This document shows, in pieces, positions 8,016 through 15,777 of a DNA stretch of 29,375 bases; position 1 is the stretch's first letter; each line of letters starts with the position of its first letter. The DNA comes from JAXHUM01 sp034189325. GTDB lineage: Bacteria > Desulfobacterota > DSM-4660 > Desulfatiglandales > Desulfatiglandaceae. The stretch covers positions 1 to 29,375 of the forward strand of contig JAXHUM010000122.1 in assembly GCA_034189325.1 (NCBI GenBank), in the 5' to 3' direction. The notes beneath the pieces are model-generated. The model was not told the origin of the DNA. It worked only from the letters and a program-made list of their open reading frames with translations, and ran no database searches. The position numbers were made by a program, and so were the translations under genes.

Positions 8016-9794
8016 ATGGGGAAAAAAACCGATATGATCAACTTAAAACGGTTGATCGATAGCGGCAAAGACAGGGGTTACGTCACATATGAAGAGTTGA
8101 GTGATGACCTGTCATCTGAAATGGTTGCATCGGAAGAGCACATTGATGACCTTTTGATCATGTTTGAGGAACTGGACATCATGGTCATTGATGAGGCTTC
8201 CAAGAAGGCCATTGAAAAGGCCAAAAGGGAAAAGGAATTAGAAAAGAAACAGAATGAAAGAGCGAGCCAACATACAGAAACGGCTGAAGCCCTTTCTCGT
8301 ATTTCCGATCCGGTCAAATTGTATTTGAAGGAGATGGGATGCATATCCCTTCTTACAAGAGAAGGGGAAGTGGAGATTGCCAAGAGAATCGAGGCCGGTG
8401 AAAAGGAGGCCTTGAATGTGCTTCTTGATTGCTCGATTGGTATTGAGCATATTGTTTTCCTCGGAGAGGCCCTCAAGGAAGGCATGGTCAAAGTCAGAGA
8501 TGTCATCAACAACGACATCGAAGATGAAGATAACAATATGGAACTTAGTGAAAGGAGACTTGCCCTTATCGAGATGATTGAGGAGATCCGTGTTCTCCTA
8601 GAGAATATCCACGACAAGAGAAAAAACCTGACGAAACCGCGGCAGTCAGCCAAGAAAAAGAAACAGCTTACTCTTGAAATAAAAACAGAAAAGAAGCGAA
8701 TTATCGATCTGGTACATTCTTTCAGGTTGGAAAAGGGACAGCTTGAAATTATGGTTGAGAAGTTCAAGGAATTCATGGCCGAGGTGAACAGTGCGGAAAA
8801 ACAGCTTGCCGAATGCATGCTTCGGGCCGGAGGCAAATCAATTACCTATCTGAAGAAACGTATTGCCAAATTACCGGATTCCGGAAAAGATAATGAGCTT
8901 ATTTCTCCTTTCGGCCTATCCAAAAAAGAACTGATCCGTCTTACCGGCATAGCGGAAGAGTCTCAAGAAGTGATTAGAGAGGCCAAAGAACGGACGAATA
9001 TGACGGTGCGACAACTGAATGCCAGACTCAAGAAAGTGGAGCTGAGCCTGGGAAAGGCGCAAATCGCCAAATCTGAATTGATAGAGGCCAATCTGAGACT
9101 GGTTGTCAGTATTGCCAAGAAATACACCAATCGCGGGCTTCAATTCCTTGACCTTATTCAGGAAGGCAATATCGGCCTCATGAAGGCAGTGGATAAGTTC
9201 GAGTACCAGCGAGGGTACAAGTTCAGCACTTATGCCACCTGGTGGATCAGGCAGGCAATAACAAGGGCTATTGCGGACCAGGCACGGACCATACGTATTC
9301 CGGTCCACATGATCGAGACGATCAATAAGCTTATAAGGACTTCACGTCATCTGGTTCAGGAGCATGGGCGGGAGCCGACTCCTGAGGAAATTGCGGAGAA
9401 AATGGAGTTTCCCTTGGAAAAGGTCCGGAAAGTCCTTAAGATTGCCAAAGAGCCGATATCCCTTGAGACTCCTATCGGGGAGGAGGATGATAGTCATCTG
9501 GGGGATTTCATTGAAGACAAAAAGGTCTTGTCACCGGGGGATGCCATTATCAATTACGGCCTAGCCGAACAGACGAGAAAGGTCCTCAGATCCCTCACGC
9601 CAAGGGAGGAAAAAGTCCTTAGAATGAGGTTTGGGATCGGCGAAAAGGCAGATCATACTCTGGAGGAAGTCGGCCGTGATTTCAGTGTCACGAGGGAGCG
9701 TATTCGGCAAATAGAGGCAAAGGCCCTGAGGAAACTAAGACATCCCAGTAGGAGCAGAATACTGAAGAGTTTTGTCGAAGGGACTGAGCTGTGA
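8016..9794 (+). CDS. rpoD: Primary sigma factor RpoD (sigma70)
   Basis: This 592-residue protein is the housekeeping sigma subunit of RNA polymerase. Region 1.1 is at the N-terminus. Region 1.2 begins near residue 97 with DPVKLYLKEMG, followed by a long lysine- and glutamate-rich non-conserved insert. Region 2 carries NLRLVVSIAKKYTNRGLQF and YKFSTYATWWIRQA (about 401-414). Region 4 has the helix-turn-helix TLEEVGRDFSVTRERIRQIE (from about 548). An in-frame ATG at 7995 exists, but CCAGGAGGG sits eight bases before the ATG at 8016, which decides the start. It is downstream of dnaG in the same direction. Confidence 0.98.
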   Translation: MGKKTDMINLKRLIDSGKDRGYVTYEELSDDLSSEMVASEEHIDDLLIMFEELDIMVIDEASKKAIEKAKREKELEKKQNERASQHTETAEALSRISDPVKLYLKEMGCISLLTREGEVEIAKRIEAGEKEALNVLLDCSIGIEHIVFLGEALKEGMVKVRDVINNDIEDEDNNMELSERRLALIEMIEEIRVLLENIHDKRKNLTKPRQSAKKKKQLTLEIKTEKKRIIDLVHSFRLEKGQLEIMVEKFKEFMAEVNSAEKQLAECMLRAGGKSITYLKKRIAKLPDSGKDNELISPFGLSKKELIRLTGIAEESQEVIREAKERTNMTVRQLNARLKKVELSLGKAQIAKSELIEANLRLVVSIAKKYTNRGLQFLDLIQEGNIGLMKAVDKFEYQRGYKFSTYATWWIRQAITRAIADQARTIRIPVHMIETINKLIRTSRHLVQEHGREPTPEEIAEKMEFPLEKVRKVLKIAKEPISLETPIGEEDDSHLGDFIEDKKVLSPGDAIINYGLAEQTRKVLRSLTPREEKVLRMRFGIGEKADHTLEEVGRDFSVTRERIRQIEAKALRKLRHPSRSRILKSFVEGTEL

Positions 9795-9905
9795 GGGGGA
9801 ATCATGGTTTCTTGACAGATTTCTATTGAATAATGATTCTTTCAGTAGTATATTGGTTAGTTTGAGAAACACTTCGTTTTACTTTGGTTATCACAATGTT
9901 TCCAA

Positions 9906-9981
9906 GGGCCCATAGCTCAGCTGGAAGAGCCACCGGCTCATAACCGGTAGGTCCCTGGTTCGAACCCAGGTGGGCCCACCA
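9906..9981 (+). tRNA. tRNA with anticodon CAT (elongator Met, or Ile2)
   Basis: A full 76-base cloverleaf with encoded CCA. The acceptor stem GGGCCCA/TGGGCCC is perfect, including a G1:C72 pair, so this is not an initiator tRNA. The anticodon stem ACCGG/CCGGT also lacks the three consecutive G:C pairs at the loop end that mark initiators. The loop CTCATAA gives anticodon CAT. Elongator Met and lysidine-modified Ile2 tRNAs share this anticodon and cannot be separated with certainty by eye; I favour Met. Confidence 0.9.
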
Positions 9982-10056
9982 GAAGGTCATTTGTTGAATG
10001 GGGAATCTGAAAATCCTATTAACATTGTCTTTAAGACACATAAACTTGAATCTTGT

Positions 10057-10085
10057 AAAGGGCGCATTCTCAGAATGCGCCCTTT
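10057..10085 (+). terminator. Perfect 14-bp hairpin, probable terminator after the CAT tRNA
   Basis: AAAGGGCGCATTCT at 10057-10070 and its exact reverse complement at 10072-10085 are separated by one base. In RNA this folds as a tight GC-rich hairpin followed by a short GAATTTT tail. It lies after the tRNA and before the Nif3-like gene. The U tract is weak, so termination may be partial. Confidence 0.6.
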
Positions 10086-10120
10086 GAATTTTGGCCAAGG
10101 CTTTTGACACCTACTCTGTA

Positions 10121-10921
10121 ATGGTTCCCAGGTTATCCGACATTCTTGAACTGCTTGAAAAAATCGCTCCCTCGGATTTAGCCGAGGTGTGGGACAACCC
10201 CGGACTCCAGGTCGGACGATATTCTCAAGAGATACGCAAGATCCTCTTCTCCCTTGATCCTACTATCGAGGCGATACGAACTGCTCAAAAGGGCTCGGCT
10301 CAGTTACTTCTTACCCATCACCCGCTCATATTCAAACCTCTTTCGCGGTTGGATACGGACTCTTTTCCCGGAAACGTTGTCTCCGAAGCCATAAAAAACG
10401 GGATCTCTATTGTGTCTGCTCACACAAATCTGGATATGGCAAAGGGGGGGATAAATGATGTCCTTGCCGGCCTTTTGGATCTCCAAAATGTTGAGGTCTT
10501 GGTACGATCGGAAAAGGACAATGAAGCGGGACTGGGAAGAATCGGTGACCTCTTGCATCCTGTCACATTGGCAGCCATGACAGAGAGTATCAAACGAATT
10601 TTGGGCACGGGGGACCTGAAGCCTATCGGCCCAAAAGACAGGGTTGTGCGTCGAGTCGCCGTTGTTGGTGGATCAGGGGGGGATCTGGTACATATGGCCT
10701 GTGAGAGAGGAGCCGATATTCTTTTGACCGGAGATATTGGTCACCATCAAGCCCTCGAGGCCAGGGCCCTGGGGATCGCCCTAATAGATGGAGGGCATTT
10801 CGGTACCGAAAAGGCGGCATTCAGGGTTATCGCCGATCACATGAGGGGTGTGGTCACGGCGGAGGGATGGAAAGTCGAAATAGAAGTGGATGAGGACGAA
10901 GAAGATCCCATGCTGATCTGA
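10121..10921 (+). CDS. Nif3-like dinuclear metal centre protein
   Basis: This 266-residue protein belongs to the Nif3/YbgI (DUF34) family of hexameric proteins with a two-metal site. The expected ligands are visible: H66-H67 in LLLTHHPLIF, H101 and D105 in SAHTNLDMAKGG, and H226 with E230 in GGHFGTEKAAF. The family is often labelled GTP cyclohydrolase 1 type 2, but that activity is not established for most members. A TTG start at 10091 would begin just after the hairpin and add ten residues; the ATG at 10121 gives the usual family N-terminus RLSDILELLEKIAP. No clear ribosome site precedes either. In Desulfobacterota the gene commonly precedes the zinc-ribbon gene found next here. Confidence 0.9.
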   Translation: MVPRLSDILELLEKIAPSDLAEVWDNPGLQVGRYSQEIRKILFSLDPTIEAIRTAQKGSAQLLLTHHPLIFKPLSRLDTDSFPGNVVSEAIKNGISIVSAHTNLDMAKGGINDVLAGLLDLQNVEVLVRSEKDNEAGLGRIGDLLHPVTLAAMTESIKRILGTGDLKPIGPKDRVVRRVAVVGGSGGDLVHMACERGADILLTGDIGHHQALEARALGIALIDGGHFGTEKAAFRVIADHMRGVVTAEGWKVEIEVDEDEEDPMLI

Positions 10922-11022
10922 ACAGGTCGCACCTGCTTGGGAACACAAACATGCTAATGTGATCATTACTTTGTCCGAGCGCCACAGTTGGTTTTAATCT
11001 ATAGTCGCGTGAGGTTAACGAT

Positions 11023-11766
11023 TTGGAAGAAACAATGAAACTTCTCATAGGTCTCCAGGATTATGACAAGCGGATCATGACTATTCAGAGCAAGAAGGAT
11101 AAAGCCCCCGGCAAGATTAAGGCCCTTGAAGATAATCTTGCCAAAGTACAGATGGAGTTTGAAGAAGATTTTAAACAGTCTCAGGCATATGCCCATGAGA
11201 AACGTGAGATAAACCAGGCTATAGAGGATCTCATGCAACAGGCGGAAAAAAGTAATGTCAAGTTGAGCAATATAAAGTCGAATAAGGAGTACCGAGCTGC
11301 GCTGAAAGAGATAAACGATATTGAAAAGCAAAGATCCTCTAAAGAAGATAAACTCCTTGAGATCATGGAGCAGATCGAAGAGCTTGAGTCGAAGTGCGCT
11401 GATAACAAGAAAAAACTAGAGGAGCATAAACTGAGGTTTCAGAAAGAGCATGCGGAAATCCTGAGGGAACAGGAAGCACTTGATAAGGATATCAAAAGAT
11501 TCGAGAAAGAGAAGGCTGCTTTGAGTGAGGCTGTTGACGATGCTCTCCTGAAGAGATATGATCTGCTGCGTGACAACAGGGGCGGTTTTGCCGTGAGTGC
11601 GGTTGTTAAGGGTGTGTGTCAGATGTGCAATATCGGTATCCCACCCCAACAGTTCAATGAACTGATTAAAGGTGATCGGCTGATGACATGCCCCAATTGC
11701 AGCCGCATTATCTATTGGGGTGAAAACGAACATTTTCTGAGTATGACTCAACAGGTAGGATCCTAG
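11023..11766 (+). CDS. Coiled-coil protein with C-terminal C4 zinc ribbon (DUF164/CdsZ-like)
   Basis: This 247-residue protein is mostly a charged, antiparallel coiled coil (about residues 10-180). It ends in a zinc ribbon with C199-x2-C202 and C223-x2-C226. Family members have been proposed to act as structural or nucleic-acid-associated zinc proteins; the role is not settled. The ORF opens with TTG at 11023, preceded by GAGG eight bases upstream; an ATG four codons later (11035) is possible. I keep the TTG because its ribosome site is better and the length before the first conserved LIGLQDYD motif fits. It is immediately followed by rnpB, with only four bases between its stop codon and the RNA's P1 helix. 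Confidence 0.88.
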   Translation: MEETMKLLIGLQDYDKRIMTIQSKKDKAPGKIKALEDNLAKVQMEFEEDFKQSQAYAHEKREINQAIEDLMQQAEKSNVKLSNIKSNKEYRAALKEINDIEKQRSSKEDKLLEIMEQIEELESKCADNKKKLEEHKLRFQKEHAEILREQEALDKDIKRFEKEKAALSEAVDDALLKRYDLLRDNRGGFAVSAVVKGVCQMCNIGIPPQQFNELIKGDRLMTCPNCSRIIYWGENEHFLSMTQQVGS

Positions 11767-11770
11767 ATCG

Positions 11771-12166
11771 GCATGTCAGGGTAGGGCAGATGACCGCTGC
11801 CCTGCTATTGCAGGGGGGAGGAAAGTCCGGGCTCCACAGGACAGGGTGCTGGGTAACGCCCAGTCCCGGAAACGGGAAGGAAAGTGCCACAGAAAGGAAA
11901 CCGCCCGGTCTGGTACGTTGTATCCGACGGGGTAAGGGTGAAAGGGTGAGGTAAGAGCTCACCAGTCCTGCCGGTGACGGCAGGAGCTAGGTAAACCCCA
12001 CCTGGAGCAAGACCAAATAGAGGGACGCAGAGGGTTGTCCGCCCGAGTCCCCGGGTAGGTCGCTTGACCTCGATGGTAACATCGAGGCTAGATGAATGGT
12101 CATCGTCCCTTATGCAGGTGACTGCTTAGGGAAACAGGACCCGGCTTATGACCTGCTCTGACATGC
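11771..12166 (+). ncRNA. rnpB: RNase P RNA (bacterial type A)
   Basis: The ribozyme component of RNase P, which cuts 5' leaders from tRNA precursors. The universally conserved core GAGGAAAGTCCGGGCTCC is at about 11817-11834. The conserved ACAGAAA element lies near 11889. The 3' signature AGATGAATGGTC and ACAGGACCCGGCTTAT runs from about 12090 to 12149. The ends can be set from the P1 helix: nine bases at 11771-11779 are the exact reverse complement of 12158-12166. A T-rich run just after 12166, within a TCTTTTTT/AAAAAAAGA palindrome, probably terminates it. Confidence 0.96.
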
Positions 12167-12212
12167 TCTTTTTTAAAAAAAGAACGGATATTCCGGAGGT
12201 AATGAATCTTCT

Positions 12213-12536
12213 ATGGTTTACCTTGCGAATTTCTTGGTCGCTGTCGCCAAGGTGATCGATATCGTATTGACTCTCTATATGTGGATCATCATTGGAAGGG
12301 CTGTCATCTCCTGGGTTAATCCTGACCCTTACAATCCAATTGTCAGATTTCTCCATTCGGCAACAGAGCCGGTGCTCTACCGGATCAGGCGTACGCTCCC
12401 GGTTAATGTGGCGGGCATAGACTTTTCTCCTATTCTTGTCATCCTTGCTATCATCTTCATTCAATCCTTTCTTGTTAAAAGCCTTACCGATCTTGCTCTC
12501 AGTCTCGTCGCCAAGGGATCCACCTTCGGCACGTAG
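12213..12536 (+). CDS. YggT family integral membrane protein
   Basis: This 107-residue hydrophobic protein has two YggT-type membrane segments (about 3-30 and 70-98) flanking a conserved loop with the SWVNPDPYNPIVRFLHSATEPVLYRIRR-type motif, here seen from residue 33 onward. YggT proteins have been linked to osmotic stress tolerance and to membrane protein or division functions; the mechanism is unknown. The ribosome site GGAGG ends 13 bases before the ATG, which is wider than normal. A second ATG at 12202, better spaced but in another frame, opens only a 17-codon ORF. It lies between rnpB and a YggU-like gene, a common cluster. Confidence 0.9.
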   Translation: MVYLANFLVAVAKVIDIVLTLYMWIIIGRAVISWVNPDPYNPIVRFLHSATEPVLYRIRRTLPVNVAGIDFSPILVILAIIFIQSFLVKSLTDLALSLVAKGSTFGT

Positions 12537-12547
12537 TAGGGAGAAAT

Positions 12548-12625
12548 ATGGGGGGAACACAAAAGACAAAGGGTAGGTTCTCAGAAACTCCCGGCAAAAA
12601 GAGCACGGATACCCATAGCTTTTGA
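12548..12625 (+). CDS. Possible 25-residue ORF between yggT and yggU
   Basis: An ATG preceded by GGGAG at a good distance opens a 25-codon reading frame rich in Lys, Thr, Ser and Gly that stops at 12623-12625, before the YggU-like gene. It fills most of the yggT-yggU gap. No homology is recognised. It could be a leader peptide or chance. Confidence 0.25.
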   Translation: MGGTQKTKGRFSETPGKKSTDTHSF

Positions 12626-12657
12626 AGAGTTACAATTCCGATGAGTTCTCAGACGCC

Positions 12658-12936
12658 ATGGCGGCAATAAATGAGATGGAAACCGTTCTCCAGGTCAAGG
12701 TCCTGCCGAGGTCTTCCAGAAACGCGATTGTAGGCAAGGAGGAAGGTCTTTTCAGAGTGAAGTTAACGGCCCCGCCTGTCGAAGGGAAGGCAAATAAGGC
12801 GCTCATCGGGTTTTTGGCCAAGACACTGGGGGTCTCCTCTAAGGATATCGAAATTATTTCAGGGAAGCGGTCAAGGAAAAAATCGGTTCGCATTTCAGGG
12901 ATGAGTCCCATCGAGGTTGAGAGGCTTCTGCAGTAG
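12658..12936 (+). CDS. YggU/DUF167 family protein
   Basis: This 92-residue protein matches the DUF167/YggU family across its length: LQVKVLPRSSRNAIVG, then FRVKLTAPPVEGKANKALI and the basic ISGKRSRKKSVRISG segment. The function is unknown; the fold is a small alpha/beta domain. The reading frame is open from a TTG at 12622, but the family normally begins shortly before the first conserved strand, so I choose the ATG at 12658. ATG 12676 is also possible. No convincing ribosome site marks the start. It follows yggT in the same direction. Confidence 0.85.
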   Translation: MAAINEMETVLQVKVLPRSSRNAIVGKEEGLFRVKLTAPPVEGKANKALIGFLAKTLGVSSKDIEIISGKRSRKKSVRISGMSPIEVERLLQ

Positions 12937-13013
12937 GGCCTATCATTTCCGCTCTTTTCACCAACGTAACAGATTCCTTATCACACCCTATGATAGTCTG
13001 ACAGGCTGACGTC

Positions 13014-13787
13014 CTAGGCGTTCAGTGCCTGGATCATCTCGTTATAGATGTGAGGATTGGCGGCAAGGATTGTCTTATCGTATGGAGTGTAAGACTCTCC
13101 ATCAAAAGTACAGATCTTCCCACCGGCTTCCTTGACAATGACCATTGCTGCGGCCGTGTCCCAGGGTTTCAGATCTTCTTCCCAGAATCCATCGATCCGT
13201 CCGGCTGCAAGGTAGCACAAGTCTATAGCGGCGGAACCTGCTCTTCGTACCCCTTGGGCCTTCAGTACCATTTTCTTGAAAAGGCCGATGACTCTGTCAG
13301 GTTCACTATGGATACTATAAGGGAAACCCGTACATAAAAGGGCTTCCTTTAGCCTGGGAACAGGTGAGACCTTTATGGGGTTCATGTTCAAACGTGCCCC
13401 CATGCCCACTACCGCCTCGAAGTATTCATCCATCCAGGGGTTGAAGACGACGCCCAACACGATCCGGTTTTCGACTTCGAGGGCAATGGAAACCGCAAAG
13501 AAGGGAAATCCATGGGCAAAATTGGTTGTTCCGTCCAGGGGATCAATGATCCATGTCCGTTCGGCCATGTGATCTTGGCTTCCCGCTTCTTCGGAAAGGA
13601 TATTGTCGTTTGGATAGTATTTTTCGATAACCTCGATAATGATTTTCTCCGCTTCAATATCCGCCTCTGTGACCAGGTCGGTGTTGCTATTCTTCGTCTT
13701 AAAGCCAACCTTGCCGACCATCCTCATCAGGGTCTTGCCGGCTGCTCCAGCCGCTTCCCTGATAACTGCCAATTCCTGTTCCCACAT
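13014..13787 (-). CDS. Inositol-monophosphatase family phosphatase (SuhB-like)
   Basis: This 257-residue Mg-dependent phosphatase has the complete family metal site: E66-E67, D82-P-L-D85-G-T-T, and the C-terminal WDTAAA motif near residue 209. Family members dephosphorylate myo-inositol phosphates; some act on fructose bisphosphate or NADP, and SuhB of enterobacteria also acts in rRNA transcription. A longer frame from 13838 exists, but GGAG lies 12 bases before the ATG at 13787 and the extra 17 residues look non-native. It is transcribed toward yggU, so the two genes converge. Substrate cannot be told from sequence. Confidence 0.92.
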   Translation of the reverse strand: MWEQELAVIREAAGAAGKTLMRMVGKVGFKTKNSNTDLVTEADIEAEKIIIEVIEKYYPNDNILSEEAGSQDHMAERTWIIDPLDGTTNFAHGFPFFAVSIALEVENRIVLGVVFNPWMDEYFEAVVGMGARLNMNPIKVSPVPRLKEALLCTGFPYSIHSEPDRVIGLFKKMVLKAQGVRRAGSAAIDLCYLAAGRIDGFWEEDLKPWDTAAAMVIVKEAGGKICTFDGESYTPYDKTILAANPHIYNEMIQALNA

Positions 13788-14160
13788 GGTTGAGGTCCAC
13801 TCCTTATAAGGTAATACAGCCTTACGGCATTTATTCACAGAAAAAGCAGGATTACCAAAATCTTTGTGATGACTTATTCATAACACATCGACATGGAAGA
13901 GGCAATTTATCCGGACATCTTTGACAACTCAGTTACGACGAGTCAGGAAGCCCTCCCAGTGTATGGTCCGGGCCATATGTTCTGAAGAGAATATATTTTG
14001 AATTGACCATGGAAACAGAGTGCATTTAATGATATGCTAAAAAATTATGGTGAATCGATAAGATCCCTAAGAAAGTGGGTGAGTTTCTAACGGCCTAAGG
14101 CCCTCCTTTATCTTTCCAGTGAATCGGAAAGGTCTGACCATAACTTGTGAAAGGATGACT
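13788..14160. other. Divergent intergenic region, suhB-like / adenosyltransferase
   Basis: This 373-base stretch carries the start regions of two divergent genes. A possible plus-strand promoter is TTGACC (14003-14008), 18 bases, TAATGA (14027-14032), which would give a leader of about 120 bases for the adenosyltransferase gene. A short GGCC-TAA-GGCC hairpin lies near 14091. I looked for a cobalamin riboswitch and did not see its conserved core. No ORF of note. Confidence 0.45.
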
Positions 14161-14679
14161 ATGGAACAACCGTTTAAGTTTTCGAAAAAGGGTGACGAGG
14201 GAAAGACGAGCCTCTTAACAGGCACAAGGGTGTCTAAAGCGAGCCTCCGTCCGGAGACTTACGGCACTCTCGATGAGGCCAGTTCCGCTCTCGGCCTTGC
14301 CAAGGCCTTCACAAAGGATGAAAAAGTCATGCAAATGATCGAAGATATCCAGTCCGATCTGCTGGTCCTTGGGGCTGAATTGGCCTACGAAAAGGGTGAA
14401 GAGAAAACCCATCAAATTCAATCCGATCGTACGTCATGTCTTGAGAGCTGGATCGAGGAACTTCAAAAGGAAGTGCCTCTGCCACGGCACTTTATTCATC
14501 CCGGAGGAAGTCCGGTCAGTGCTGCTGTAGATCTTGCTCGTACGATCGTGCGAAGAGCGGAACGTCGCGCCGTATCCTTGAGGGAATCGGGACTCTTGGA
14601 CCACCAAGAGGTACACGCCTACCTAAACAGGCTGGCCGATTTTCTCTTTGTACTGGCTCGATACACTGAGAAGGGGTGA
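14161..14679 (+). CDS. Cob(I)yrinic acid a,c-diamide adenosyltransferase, PduO type
   Basis: This 172-residue protein transfers the adenosyl group of ATP to cob(I)alamin. The PduO-type ATP site is seen at the N-terminus: KKGDEGKTSLLTGTRVSK, followed by ETYGTLDEASSALG. The later helix VRRAERRAVSL (about 130-140) and the C-terminal LNRLADFLFVLARY complete the pattern. The frame extends up to a GTG at 14119, but AAGGA lies five bases before the ATG at 14161. No B12-dependent mutase or B12 synthesis gene is next to it, so its client enzyme lies elsewhere. The enzyme class is confident. Confidence 0.93.
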   Translation: MEQPFKFSKKGDEGKTSLLTGTRVSKASLRPETYGTLDEASSALGLAKAFTKDEKVMQMIEDIQSDLLVLGAELAYEKGEEKTHQIQSDRTSCLESWIEELQKEVPLPRHFIHPGGSPVSAAVDLARTIVRRAERRAVSLRESGLLDHQEVHAYLNRLADFLFVLARYTEKG

Positions 14680-14895
14680 CACAACATGCCGGCTTGATAT
14701 CCATTTTGGTTTTGGGTATACCTACAACTCCATTGTATTGAGACATGCTGGCAGAGTTGATGATCATGTCAAAAAACTAATCTTTTATGTCTATTCACAC
14801 AATAGGATTTCTTTTCAAGAGGGGGCCTGACGGCAATAAACAACCTTTGGAGAAAGATCATTTTTGGATAGGCGCTGTATTGAAAGGATCAAACT

Positions 14896-15684
14896 ATGAC
14901 GGAACCACATGTCCTTTATGAAACCAAGGGACACATTGCAACAATTACACTCAACAGACCGGAAGTCAGAAACGCATTCAGCGATGAGATGATCAAACTG
15001 TGGACCCAATTCCTGGCTGAGGCCCGTACAGATGATGAGGTGCGGGTTATTATATTGACAGGTAAGGGGGAGGCCTTCTCCTCAGGAGGAGACATCCGGA
15101 ATATAGCCGATGAGGCATTTCAATCATGGAATATGAAGAATTTTCTTTGGGAAGGCGTTCACAGGGTAGCGTTGACTCTTGAAGACTTGGACAAGCCGAT
15201 TATTGCAGCTGTTAACGGAGCAGCCATGGGCGCCGGGATGGATATGGCCCTCATGTGCGACCTTAGGATCTGTTCGGACAGGGCCCGATTTGCTGAGGCT
15301 TACATTAATCTAGGGTTGGTCGCCGGGGACGGAGGAGCCTATTTTCTTCCTAAAATAGTAGGTATTCCTAAGGCGTTGGAACTGTTGCTTACGGGAGATA
15401 TGCTGAGCGCGGAAGAGGCTAAGGAATTGGGAATCGTCAATCGTGTCGTTCCACACGAGAGACTCATGGAAGAGGCCTTGCTCCTGGCAAAGAAGATTGC
15501 GGGTAAGGCCCCCCTTGCCACCCGTATGATGAAACGGGCTGTGTATCAATCTCAGACATCCACCCTGAGAGCCCATCTGGATTATATCTCCTCACAGATG
15601 GCGCTCTTGTCCCAAACAGAGGACCATGCGAATGCAATGAGGGCTATTATCGAAAAAAGAAAACCGAATTTTGTCGGGAGATAG
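14896..15684 (+). CDS. Crotonase-fold enoyl-CoA hydratase/isomerase family protein
   Basis: This 262-residue protein has the crotonase fold with both oxyanion-hole segments: FSSGGDI (61-67) and NGAAMGAGMDMAL (107-119). The two glutamates of classical enoyl-CoA hydratases are not kept: the first position is D116 and the second aligns with Y136. Instead D145 in LVAGDGG sits where PaaG-type and enoyl-CoA isomerases carry their catalytic acid. I therefore favour an isomerase or another crotonase reaction on an acyl- or aromatic-ring-derived CoA over plain hydration. AAGGA precedes the ATG. No acyl-CoA ligase or dehydrogenase flanks it. The fold is certain; the substrate is not. Confidence 0.9.
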   Translation: MTEPHVLYETKGHIATITLNRPEVRNAFSDEMIKLWTQFLAEARTDDEVRVIILTGKGEAFSSGGDIRNIADEAFQSWNMKNFLWEGVHRVALTLEDLDKPIIAAVNGAAMGAGMDMALMCDLRICSDRARFAEAYINLGLVAGDGGAYFLPKIVGIPKALELLLTGDMLSAEEAKELGIVNRVVPHERLMEEALLLAKKIAGKAPLATRMMKRAVYQSQTSTLRAHLDYISSQMALLSQTEDHANAMRAIIEKRKPNFVGR

Positions 15685-15689
15685 TTTTG

Positions 15690-15744
15690 TAAAAAGCGGC
15701 CTTTGGATCTGGAGTGTTTTAGAGCCCAAGTCCAAAAGGCCGCT
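15690..15744. terminator. Bidirectional terminator between crotonase and htrA genes
   Basis: AGCGGCCTTTGGA at 15695-15707 pairs with TCCAAAAGGCCGCT at 15731-15744, leaving a long loop. Read on the minus strand, the stem ends in GCTTTTTAC, a good U tract for the htrA transcript. It can also serve the plus-strand crotonase gene, though its tail there is weak. Confidence 0.7.
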
Positions 15745-15777
15745 CTTGGTTATCAGAACAGTCCGACTTACCTATGC

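Noticed and set aside
8078..8836. 252-codon minus-strand frame antisense to rpoD
   Set aside because: Very serine- and phenylalanine-rich, as expected from the reverse of a lysine/glutamate-rich coiled region; the sense gene is certain.
13788..14160. Cobalamin riboswitch before the adenosyltransferase
   Set aside because: I searched by eye for the conserved B12-box core and did not find it; only a short GGCC hairpin is present.
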